Positions 7,038 to 14,900 of a stretch of 35,574 bases of DNA are shown one piece after another. The DNA lies in NCBI GenBank assembly GCA_902760315.1, contig CACWFV010000019.1, forward strand, positions 1-35,574, written 5' to 3'. Numbering within the stretch: position 1 is the stretch's first letter; each line of letters starts with the position of its first letter. A program made the position numbers and the translations under genes. The stretch comes from an uncultured Bacteroidales bacterium (lineage in GTDB: Bacteria; Bacteroidota; Bacteroidia; Bacteroidales; Bacteroidaceae). Below the pieces are notes generated by a model. The model was not told the origin of the DNA and did not search any database. It saw only the letters and a program-made list of their open reading frames with translations.

Positions 7038-7262
7038 TCACTCCCGCTGCTCCAGTTCGCGCAAGATGCGGCGCTGGCGGGCCTGCTGGCCGTGGTTCAA
7101 CCAATAGCAGTGGTTACACTGGTGGCGGTAGGTGCCTGTGGCATAGCGGCGGAACTTGCTGACGGGCAACTGCTGCCCGCAGCAGCGACAGACCAGGGTC
7201 TCGGCCTGTCGCTGGGCGTCATCGCGGTGTCTCATCGTTCTATTTCTTTCTTGGTAAGTCAT
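7038..7262 (-). CDS. Small zinc-finger protein, function unknown
   Basis: The 74-residue protein has two Cys pairs in a zinc-ribbon arrangement: CRCCGQQLPVSKFRR near residues 25-39 and CNHCYWLNHG near residues 49-58, in a strongly basic background ending with an Arg/Glu-rich helix. The spacing resembles small treble-clef or HNH-like zinc modules, but no nuclease His-Asn-His is seen. It lies 28 bp after the M15-type peptidase gene and before the VapE gene on the same strand, so a nucleic-acid-binding role in this cassette is plausible but unproven. Starts at 7262 (ATGACTTACC) or 7235 (ATGAGACACC) are both possible; the longer is given. I do not recognise the family by name. Confidence 0.65.
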   Translation of the reverse strand: MTYQERNRTMRHRDDAQRQAETLVCRCCGQQLPVSKFRRYATGTYRHQCNHCYWLNHGQQARQRRILRELEQRE

Positions 7263-7290
7263 TCTTCATTCTTCACACTTCACTCCTTAC

Positions 7291-7734
7291 TTACCAGAAC
7301 CAGCACTGGTGACGGTTGTCGTGATAGTCGGGACGGTAGCTGACGTGCAGCCAGCAGGCTCCCAGTCGGCCGTGCTCCAAAAAGCACTGGTCGAAGTCCA
7401 GATGGTTCACTATCCAGAAGTACCAGCTGCGGCCGGTGTCGAGGTCAGGAAACTCCACGTCGGCGGCACAACCGTATTGGTGCAGCGAGTTGCCGACGTT
7501 GCGCGTCCGCTCAAGGAGCAATTCGCTGAGGTATCCGTTGCGGATCTGTACGGCGTGGCCTACGTGGTCGCTCAGCGGTTGCAGCACTTCGCGGCACAGT
7601 TGGCGCAGGTGTACCACCACCTCCCACTGTTGCGGCGTATTGTCAATACCCAGACGGCGGGCCGTCTCGTTGTCTGTCAGTTGGCCCAGCAGGAAGTCCT
7701 GCGTGAGCTGCGTATTAGGATTAAATGTCTTCAT
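7291..7734 (-). CDS. M15-type (D-Ala-D-Ala carboxypeptidase-like) peptidase
   Basis: The 147-residue protein has the zinc-site pattern of the M15A peptidase fold: SLHQYGCAADVEF gives the SxHxxGxAxD signature with His and Asp ligands, and WLHVSY gives the last zinc His. The N-terminus FNPNTQLTQDFLLGQLTDNE and the middle VQIRNGYLSELL match this family in Bacteroidota elements and phages. Such enzymes cut peptidoglycan cross-bridges and can serve as endolysins. No signal peptide is seen, so it would act from the cytoplasm only with help, as phage lysins do. It is the first gene of the minus-strand cassette, with a promoter and a palindrome directly upstream. Confidence 0.8.
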   Translation of the reverse strand: MKTFNPNTQLTQDFLLGQLTDNETARRLGIDNTPQQWEVVVHLRQLCREVLQPLSDHVGHAVQIRNGYLSELLLERTRNVGNSLHQYGCAADVEFPDLDTGRSWYFWIVNHLDFDQCFLEHGRLGACWLHVSYRPDYHDNRHQCWFW

Positions 7735-7766
7735 AACTTTGCATTTATTGGATTAAACATATCGTC

Positions 7767-7794
7767 GTCAGGCCTGACTGACGATGCAAAGGTA
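7767..7794 (-). promoter_or_regulatory. Cassette promoter with a 12-bp palindrome at the start site
   Basis: TACCTTTG on the minus strand (7794-7787) matches the -7 consensus; no clear TTTG at -33. Just downstream lies the perfect palindrome GTCAGGCCTGAC (7767-7778), which would fall within the first bases of the transcript and 33 bp before ATG 7734. It could be an operator. Confidence 0.55.
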
Positions 7795-7930
7795 TGAAGT
7801 TTGCAGAAGACGTTAAAAATGCCGTAACATGTCGTATGCCGTATTTTTATAATATGTCGTAAAGCACAGAGCAACAGCTGGTTACGAAGCAGTCCACACT
7901 GACGTTTACGACACCCTGTGCCTCGATGCC

Positions 7931-7995
7931 ATAAAATTATGCTAAAAAAATTATTCTGTTAGCATAATTTTATTTGCATAATTCAAATATTATGC
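7931..7995. promoter_or_regulatory. Compound operator: two inverted repeats built from GCATAAT
   Basis: ATAAAATTATGCTAA (7931-7945) and TTAGCATAATTTTAT (7959-7973) are perfect 15-bp inverted arms. A second pair, GCATAAT (7976-7982) and ATTATGC (7989-7995), lies exactly in the spacer between the -33 and -7 elements of the ATPase promoter. Binding at either pair would block RNA polymerase, so repression is the likely outcome. Confidence 0.65.
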
Positions 7996-8004
7996 GTATC
8001 TTTG
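7973..8004 (+). promoter_or_regulatory. Promoter of the ATPase gene at 8039
   Basis: TTTG (7973-7976), a 20-nt spacer and TATCTTTG (7997-8004) match the Bacteroidota sigma consensus in both boxes and spacing. The start codon is 35 nt downstream. Confidence 0.85.
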
Positions 8005-8038
8005 CAAGCGAAAACAGAACGTACAACATCATAAAACT

Positions 8039-9160
8039 ATGAATATCAATCCCTTTGTGCTCAGTCCCGCCATACCCGACGAGCTGTTTTGCGACCGTCG
8101 GGCAGAGTCTGCCGCACTGATTAAAAGCCTGTTGAATCAGGAAAATGTGGTACTGACATCCCCCCGACGTGTAGGAAAGACGGGACTGATATACCACTGT
8201 TTCCACCAGCCGCTCATCAGCGACAGCTACGTGACGGTATCTATCGACATACTCCATACCACCTCTTTCCAAGAGTTCATCAAAGAGTTGGGGACAGCCG
8301 TATTCAACATGGTAGCCAAGCGCAGCGAGAAACTGTCAAAGCTCTTCGTCGCTACCCTTCGCTCTTTAAGTGGCAGCTTTGGCATAGACCCTGTGACGTA
8401 TTTGCCTACCTTCGACCTAAAGTTGGGTCAGATCAGCATGCCGGAATATACGCTCGACGAAATCTTTGCCTACCTGGAGAAAGCCGACAAGCCGTGCATT
8501 GTCGCCATTGACGAATTCCAGCAGATTACCAAATATCCGGAGAAGAATATCGAGGCACTGCTGAGAGGGCGCATCCAGAAACTCCGCACCACGCACTTCA
8601 TCTTTGCCGGTTCGGAGCGCCGCATCATGAATGAGATGTTCTTCTCCGACAAGCGTCCGTTCTTCCAGAGTGCCACCCTGCTGCAGTTAGAGCCCATCAG
8701 TCTGGATGTCTACACGGAGTTTGCCGTCCGGCAGTTCCGTAACGCCGGGAAAGACATAGCCCCCGAAGCTGTGGCATGGGCCTACCAGACATTTGACGGC
8801 GTGACGATGTATATCCATAAACTGTTGCACGACACCTTTGCCGACACCATGCCCGCCGCTACATGCACCGTGACCGACATGCAGCAGGCGGCGGCACAGA
8901 TGCTGCAGCAAAATGCCAAGAGACTGCAGGAATTGCTGGCCTACGTGACTGAGCAGCAGAAGGAACTGCTCTATGCCATTGCTGCCGACCGCTGTGTGCA
9001 GCGCGTCACGTCTGCCGACTTCGTGCGCCGCCACCACCTCAAGTCGGCCAGTGCAGTACAGTCGGCCGTGAAACGCCTGCTGGACCTGGACCTGATTACG
9101 GAACAGCACAAGACCTACTCGGTTTCTGACCCGCTACTGCGAATCTGGATTAACCGGTAG
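8039..9160 (+). CDS. AAA-family ATPase of the archaeal-ATPase (ATPase_2-like) type with C-terminal winged helix
   Basis: The 373-residue protein opens with NPFVLSPAIPDELFCDR, then Walker A SPRRVGKTGL near residues 41-50 and Walker B CIVAIDEFQQI near residues 153-163, with a sensor-like FIFAGSERRIM. The C-terminus (from about residue 300) is a winged-helix region ending SDPLLRIWINR. This is the ATP-binding protein family found in many copies in Prevotella and archaea; its cellular role is poorly known. The dense inverted repeats at its promoter suggest tight control, perhaps by its own winged-helix domain, which is inference. Its last 27 bp overlap the end of the convergent gene at 9134-9718. 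Confidence 0.9.
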   Translation: MNINPFVLSPAIPDELFCDRRAESAALIKSLLNQENVVLTSPRRVGKTGLIYHCFHQPLISDSYVTVSIDILHTTSFQEFIKELGTAVFNMVAKRSEKLSKLFVATLRSLSGSFGIDPVTYLPTFDLKLGQISMPEYTLDEIFAYLEKADKPCIVAIDEFQQITKYPEKNIEALLRGRIQKLRTTHFIFAGSERRIMNEMFFSDKRPFFQSATLLQLEPISLDVYTEFAVRQFRNAGKDIAPEAVAWAYQTFDGVTMYIHKLLHDTFADTMPAATCTVTDMQQAAAQMLQQNAKRLQELLAYVTEQQKELLYAIAADRCVQRVTSADFVRRHHLKSASAVQSAVKRLLDLDLITEQHKTYSVSDPLLRIWINR

Positions 9161-9718
9161 CTGCTTCAGCACCTGCTCCACCGCACGGCTCAGCGTCTTG
9201 CTCATGCTGTTGACGGAGATGGCCAGCGACTGCTTGCGCAGGTGCTGCAGCAGCAGGTTCTTCAGTGCGTTGAAGGTGGTGCTGTCGTGAATGGAAGCCT
9301 GCTTCTGCGGACTCATATAGCTGATGATGAGGCGCACCAGTTCAGCCTGGCCTGTACTTTTGGGCAGATTGATGAATACACCCTGCTGGGAGGTGGCAAC
9401 AACCTCTAACGTCCCCGCAATGAACATCCGGACCAGCTGCAGGCAGAAGTCCTCCTTGCGCTGGTAGTCCAGAAAGCTGGCGAAGAGGTTGTAGACGTAT
9501 TGTGAAAGGACGTTGTATTGGTCTAACTTAGAGAGCCTCTGGACGGCAAAAAGGTCAACAACGATTTGGACGCAGGCCGTATAGTAATGGCCATCGGGAG
9601 AGACTTGCTCATTAACGAGGTGCATCTGTGTACAACCATCGACATCGTCGTTGCCGGACTGCTGGGAGTCTTCCCCGCAGTCCGACAGCAGTCTGTCCGT
9701 GTCGGTGGTTGTTGCCAT
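9134..9718 (-). CDS. Hypothetical protein
   Basis: The 194-residue protein is not recognised. It has an acidic, low-complexity N-terminus (TTTDTDRLLSDCGEDSQQ) and then a predicted mostly helical body with LSQYVYNLFASFLDYQRKED and LLQHLRKQSLAISVNSMSKT. No signal peptide, membrane span or catalytic motif is visible. ATG 9718 is chosen because AAAGAAAGGATTGCCT provides a ribosome-site-like stretch just upstream; an in-frame TTG lies at 9724. The 3' end overlaps the end of the ATPase gene on the other strand by 27 bp, so each may affect the other's transcript. Not a shadow of another gene over most of its length, which supports it being real. Confidence 0.6.
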   Translation of the reverse strand: MATTTDTDRLLSDCGEDSQQSGNDDVDGCTQMHLVNEQVSPDGHYYTACVQIVVDLFAVQRLSKLDQYNVLSQYVYNLFASFLDYQRKEDFCLQLVRMFIAGTLEVVATSQQGVFINLPKSTGQAELVRLIISYMSPQKQASIHDSTTFNALKNLLLQHLRKQSLAISVNSMSKTLSRAVEQVLKQLPVNPDSQ

Positions 9719-9724
9719 AGGCAA

Positions 9725-10219
9725 TCCTTTCTTTTATTGTTAATATTATAATTTCATCTTTTTTATTTTTCCGGCTAGTGGAGCCGACATAGCACACCCT
9801 TTCTGCATTGCATACAGCGGCGGTGTGGTGTGATGCGTCAGCATCAGGTGCGGAACTGCTCCGCACAAAATTCTCAAGCCATTTCTATGACATTCCCAGT
9901 CCCTACGAACGTCTTATTATTAATTTTCCAGAAGTGCGGGACTGTCGTCGTGTAGTCCTCAGCTTGAGCCCAGTCTCCTCTCTTTCTTTCTTTTCCGTCC
10001 TGTGACTGGCTCGGAGGCTCTACTTAACAGCACTTCTTGGTCTTTTCCTCAGACTCTTATTTTTGACGAGAGGCTATTTCACCTTCCATCTGGGTGCAAA
10101 TTTACGAAGATTTTTGACACGTTATCTTCGCCGCAGCCACTTTCTGCAACAAACGCCCGCTTACTTGATGTAAATCAATTTTTCAGTCACCAGCCATAGG
10201 CTGAAAAGTGATGTTATTT
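9725..10219. other. Non-coding stretch between the hypothetical gene and the second ATPase
   Basis: No convincing gene here; the short frames present lack start context and family-like sequence. It holds a 7-bp hairpin GTGCGGA/TCCGCAC (9848-9866), a pyrimidine-rich tract near 9976-9997 (purine-rich on the minus strand), and a minus-strand TAAATTTG (10104-10097) that could be a -7 element driving a leader of about 370 nt towards the gene ending at 9134. A further inverted repeat TTTTCAG (10180-10186)/CTGAAAA (10201-10207) lies just before the next promoter. Confidence 0.4.
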
Positions 10220-10251
10220 TTTGGCCGTTTCGCCAGAATGCATTATCTTTG
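10220..10251 (+). promoter_or_regulatory. Promoter of the ATPase-nuclease gene
   Basis: TTTG (10220-10223), 20-nt spacer, TATCTTTG (10244-10251). Both boxes and spacing fit the Bacteroidota consensus, 22 nt before ATG 10274. Confidence 0.85.
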
Positions 10252-10273
10252 CACCATCAATACTTGACAGCTT

Positions 10274-11818
10274 ATGAAATATCCTATCGGCATACAGAAT
10301 TTTGACGAATTGCGTCGTGGTAACTATGTCTATATTGACAAGACATCACTCATGTGGGAGCTGGTGAGCGAGGGGAAGTACTACTTTCTCTCCCGTCCGC
10401 GACGTTTCGGCAAGTCGCTGCTGATTAGTACGATGGAGGCCTTCTTCTCCGGACAGCGTGAGTTGTTCAAGGGGCTGTATGTCGACTCCGTAGACTGGGA
10501 CTGGCAGCAGTACCCCATTCTGCACCTGGACTTGAACGTCCAGCAATATGAGTCAAAAGAGGATTTGCTGAAGGTATTAAACAGGCATCTTGAAGTTTGG
10601 GAGAAGCAGTATGACAGTCCTTATGGTGAACGAGACGTCTGGGAGCGATTCCTGCAGGTTGTTCGCCGTGCCTACGAGAAGACGGGCCGCCAGGTGGTCA
10701 TCCTCATTGATGAATACGACAAGCCGCTACTGCAAGCCAATGGCAACGAGACCCTGCAGTCGGAATACCGCAACACGCTGAAACCCTTCTATGGCGTGCT
10801 GAAGACGTGCGACCGCTACATCAAGTTTGCCTTCCTGACGGGAGTGACGAAGTTCGGCAAGGTCAGCGTATTCAGCGACCTGAACAACCTGACGGACCTC
10901 TCCCTCGACTACCGCTATGCCACCATCTGCGGCATCACTGAGGAAGAGCTGCACCGCTATTTCGACGAGAGCGTGGCACTGTTGGCCGAGGCCAATAAAA
11001 TGGACAAGAAGGCTTGCTACGAGCGGTTGCGCTACGACTACGACGGCTACCACTTCGACGTCGGCGCACCTGGCATGTACAATCCCTTCAGCGTGCTGAA
11101 CACGCTGTCGAGCCGTCGCTTCCGCGACTACTGGTTTGAGACCGGCACGCCGACCTTCCTGGTCAACCAGTTGCAGAAGACCAACTATCCGCTGGAGATG
11201 CTGACCCGCGAGGAACTCTTCGAGGACACGCTGAACAGCATCGACGTCATGGACGAGAATCCCCTGCCACTGCTCTACCAGAGCGGCTACCTGACCATCC
11301 ACGGCTACAACGAGCAGTTCAAGCTCTACCAGTTGGGATTTCCCAACCGTGAGGTGGAAGAGGGCTTCGTCAAGTTCCTGGTACCATTCTATTCGCCCAA
11401 CAAGGCCGAGCGGCCCCAACTGTTTATTGCCAACTTCGTACGCGACGTCGAGACTGGCAATGCCGAGGGTTTCATGCAGCGAGTAGAACGTTTCTTCGAC
11501 GGTGGCGACTATCAGGTGGCTGGCAAGGCCGAACTCTATTTCCAGAACGTACTGTGGGCCCTGTTCAAACTGTTGGGGCTTTACGTCGACGTAGAGCGCC
11601 ACACCACCGACGGCCGTATGGACATCCTGGTGCAAACCAAAGACTTTGTCTACATACTGGAGCTGAAGATAGACAAGAGTGCCGACATAGCCCTCCAGCA
11701 GATAGAGGACAAGCAGTATGCCAAGGCCTTCGAGGGCGACGGCCGCCGCGTCTTCAAGATAGGCGCCAACTTCTCTTCCACCACCCGCCGGCTGACGGAG
11801 TGGAAGGTAGGTGGGTAA
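10274..11818 (+). CDS. AAA-ATPase-like protein with C-terminal PD-(D/E)XK nuclease domain
   Basis: The 514-residue protein has the two-domain layout common in Bacteroidota: an AAA-ATPase-like N-terminus and a PDDEXK nuclease-like C-terminus. The first opens with KYPIGIQNFDELRRGNYVYI, carries Walker A SRPRRFGKSLL near residues 40-50, Walker B VVILIDEYDKPLL near 143-155 and the family motif FLTGVTKFGKVSVFSDLNNL. The nuclease domain contains DGRMDILVQTKDFVYILELK near residues 450-470, giving the D and ExK ligands, followed by QIEDKQYAKAF. These genes occur in many copies in Prevotella-like genomes and their role is not settled; a DNA defence or mobile-element role is often suspected. It has its own promoter and follows another ATPase gene, but they are not one operon. 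Confidence 0.92.
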   Translation: MKYPIGIQNFDELRRGNYVYIDKTSLMWELVSEGKYYFLSRPRRFGKSLLISTMEAFFSGQRELFKGLYVDSVDWDWQQYPILHLDLNVQQYESKEDLLKVLNRHLEVWEKQYDSPYGERDVWERFLQVVRRAYEKTGRQVVILIDEYDKPLLQANGNETLQSEYRNTLKPFYGVLKTCDRYIKFAFLTGVTKFGKVSVFSDLNNLTDLSLDYRYATICGITEEELHRYFDESVALLAEANKMDKKACYERLRYDYDGYHFDVGAPGMYNPFSVLNTLSSRRFRDYWFETGTPTFLVNQLQKTNYPLEMLTREELFEDTLNSIDVMDENPLPLLYQSGYLTIHGYNEQFKLYQLGFPNREVEEGFVKFLVPFYSPNKAERPQLFIANFVRDVETGNAEGFMQRVERFFDGGDYQVAGKAELYFQNVLWALFKLLGLYVDVERHTTDGRMDILVQTKDFVYILELKIDKSADIALQQIEDKQYAKAFEGDGRRVFKIGANFSSTTRRLTEWKVGG

Positions 11819-11882
11819 GCTCAAATAAGCCTATCTATCGCATTTTTTTCCAAAAAAGTTTTCTGTTTTCGTGAATTATTCT

Positions 11883-11890
11883 TAACTTTG
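11883..11890 (+). promoter_or_regulatory. Promoter -7 element of the large secreted-protein operon
   Basis: TAACTTTG (11883-11890) matches TAnnTTTG; a weak TTTT occurs at the expected -33 position (11859-11862). It would give a leader of about 80 nt before ATG 11976. The A/T-rich TTTTTTTCCAAAAAA at 11843-11857 just upstream may end the preceding gene's transcript. Confidence 0.6.
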
Positions 11891-11975
11891 TAGCCGAAGT
11901 ATGGACATACCATGCTTTGGCAGAAGAAGGCGTCGGCTGTTCTGTCGTGTGCTTAAGCGTAACTACAAACCTAAA

Positions 11976-14900
11976 ATGAATATGACTATGAAGAAGATTC
12001 GTTACTTTATGGGGCTAATGCTGCTGATGGCCGGTCACTTTTGCAGCATGAATGCTCAAGTAAGCAATGACAATGAGGAAGGAGTGAACAAGATTATCAG
12101 TCAAGGTCTTGACGACTATGTTCCTGGACAGGTCTTGGTGAAGTTCAAAGACTCCTCGCCTGTCAACGTACGCCGTGCAGCAGGCAGATTCCAGTCTGTC
12201 GACAAGGAAACGGTGAATGCCGTCCTGAAGGAGTTTGGCACCAAGAAAATTGACAAGTTGTTTCCAAACGACGACCCCAATCGTCAGCTACGCCGCTCAA
12301 TGGCTTTTAATGGTCAGGTTATTCAGGAGCGCGACTTGAGCCAGCTGTATTTGGTGGAGATGGAGGCCAACCATGTTGAGAAGACGATGCAGTTGATAGA
12401 ACGCTTGTCAGCTCTTGACGAGGTAGAGTTTGCTGAACCTAACTATAAAGTCTACATAATGGCCGACGACCATATTGCCGACAGCTACAGCAGCAATCCT
12501 TATGTTGGCGAGCAGTGGGGACTGGACAGCTATGGTGTCAAGCAGTTGTGGAACAAGCCCATCATCAACAGCAAGCGCCCCGTTGTGGCTGTACTTGATA
12601 CAGGTGTCGACATCACCCATCCTGATTTGAAGGATAATATCTGGACTAATCAGCTTGAAGCCAATGGCGTGGAAGGCTATGACAACGACAACAATGGTTT
12701 CGTTGGCGACGCCCATGGTTGGGACTTTGTCAACAACTCGCCCAAAATCCGCGATAATAATATGCATGGCACTCACGTAGCAGGTATCGTTGCCGCTGCC
12801 AACAACGGCATAGGTATTATTGGTGCCAATCCAAGGGCTCTGATCATGCCCGTAACAGTGATGCAGAGTGACGGAACAGGTGACGTTGCCACCATCATCA
12901 AGGGTATCGACTATGCCGCCAAAAACGGTGCAGACGTCATCAACCTCTCTTTAGGCTCTTATGCCAACAGTCTTTCTGAGCGCCTTGCCTTGGAGCGGGC
13001 TTATCAGACGTCAGTCATTGTTGCAGCCGCTGGTAATGACGGAAAGCACATCTATCCGTACAACTGTGGTGCCCCCTGTCACTCGCCTATGTACCCAGCA
13101 GGCTACTCGTTTGTGTTAGGTGTACAAGCAGAGGCTGATGTCAATGGCAACCTGGCCATGTTCAGTAATTTCGACTGTGACGGCCCTAACTACTCTGAGG
13201 TAACGACCTACCGTGACCCTGAGGGCTTTAACTACGAGTTGCAGGCTCCTGGCGTCATGATTTTGAGTACCATTCCCGGTGGTGACTATAAATACCTAAA
13301 CGGCACCTCCATGGCCTCTCCCATGGTGGCTGGTGCCATCTCGGCTCTGATGATGGTAAAGCAGTACGACACGCAGGAGATTCTGTGGGGCGACCTGCTG
13401 CACAGCACAAATATTGCAGGAGCCTATAACATCAAGGACCGTCCTGCCGAGTTAGACTTGCTGCGCGTCAACTATAACGACCGTGAGGATGGTGCCCCGG
13501 CATCAGGCGACGACGAGGAGGAATATGCTGCCGACGGTGAGGTGGATGCTGGCGAGACTATCAGCGTTTATCCCGTGGTGCGCACCACGTTTGGCGAAGC
13601 CAGAAACATCAAGATGTGGCTTACCGTGGGCGACTATGAAGACCCGGAAGCGGTGGAAATCATCAACGACGTGAACAACAAGGTTGACTTCGGCATGAAT
13701 CTGGATGCCTATGGACGTGGCACATCACTGAATCCTGTGAAGGTGAAGATTCCTGCAACTACTGCTGACGGCCGCCATATCAAGATGAAGGTAATGTTCA
13801 GCTGTGATGGTATCAACACTCCTCAGGAGGGCAAGTTCACGATGATAGCAGCTAACCGCAAGAAGATTAGTGGTCTGATTGACAAAGACATGACGCTAAC
13901 GGCTGATCACGTCTACTACGTCAACGAGAACCTTGCCGTTCTACAGGGCGCTACGCTGACCATTGAACCGGGCACTCGTGTTGAGTTTGCTGAGGGTATG
14001 GGTCTCTCTTCAAGCGGCAAGCTCATTGCCAAAGGTACACCTGAAAAGCCTATTGTCTTTACTCGTCATATCGGTGAAGGTCCCTGGGCAGGAATTAAGT
14101 CGCATAATTCAGACGGACAGGTAAGTCATGGCCAGTTCATGTATACCAATGCTGACAGCACGTTGTTCACATTAGCTAGAACAGAGCAGACCCCTCATCG
14201 TATAGATTACAATCTCTATTATAATATATGGTATAACAGAGATAAGGTGGACAGACCAGAGAAATATTTTGAACTGCGTGATTATCTTCAGGACTTGATG
14301 GGTGACGCTTGGGATTTGGATATGACCAGTCGAATGGAAAAGACGAAGGATCCAAGCTTCCTGACCCCTGCCGTACTGGCCATGAAACAGGACATTCTGG
14401 ATTATTATAACACCTTCCTTCAATCCACAGAATACAGGAGAGACTGGACAGAGGACATGGCTGCTAATTCAGAATCATGGGCTAATGCTGGCATCTATGG
14501 CAATCTTGTCAACTGGTGTACCTATAACAACCCGCGCGACACCATCTCCTATTGCCGCATAGAGCAGTTTATGCGTGGTGACGACTGGGAGACGGTCTAT
14601 CCTTATATGAAAGACTGCTATATTGCCCCCATGGATGAATACGTGATGTCGCAGTGTGGTAAGATTATGTACCAGTGGAGCGTGCTGCAGACCATGGCAG
14701 GCGAGAGAAACGTCGTAACCGCCATCAGCAGTCAGTGTTCAGTAGCTGATAACCTGAAGAACCTGAAACATACGAACATTGTCAACAACTACTTTGGTGA
14801 CTATAATGCTGAAAATTTGACTCGATACAGTTGGCTTAATGAGAGCAATTATTTCAACAATGCACAGACATGCACTATTGATGGTAAATATAAAGGCAAA

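Noticed and set aside
9848-9866. GTGCGGA/TCCGCAC hairpin as a terminator
   Set aside because: No T-run follows on either strand and no gene ends close to it.
9808-10199. Two short plus-strand frames in the gap before the ATPase-nuclease gene
   Set aside because: They have no ribosome site, no promoter at the right place and irregular composition.
10727-11824. Minus-strand open frame of 365 codons
   Set aside because: It is opposite the ATPase-nuclease gene, which has clear motifs; the antisense product is rich in Val, Leu and Gln without recognisable domains.
11901-11975. 25-residue Arg-rich extension of the protease
   Set aside because: It would precede and mask a clear signal peptide; starts at 11976-11988 fit export better.
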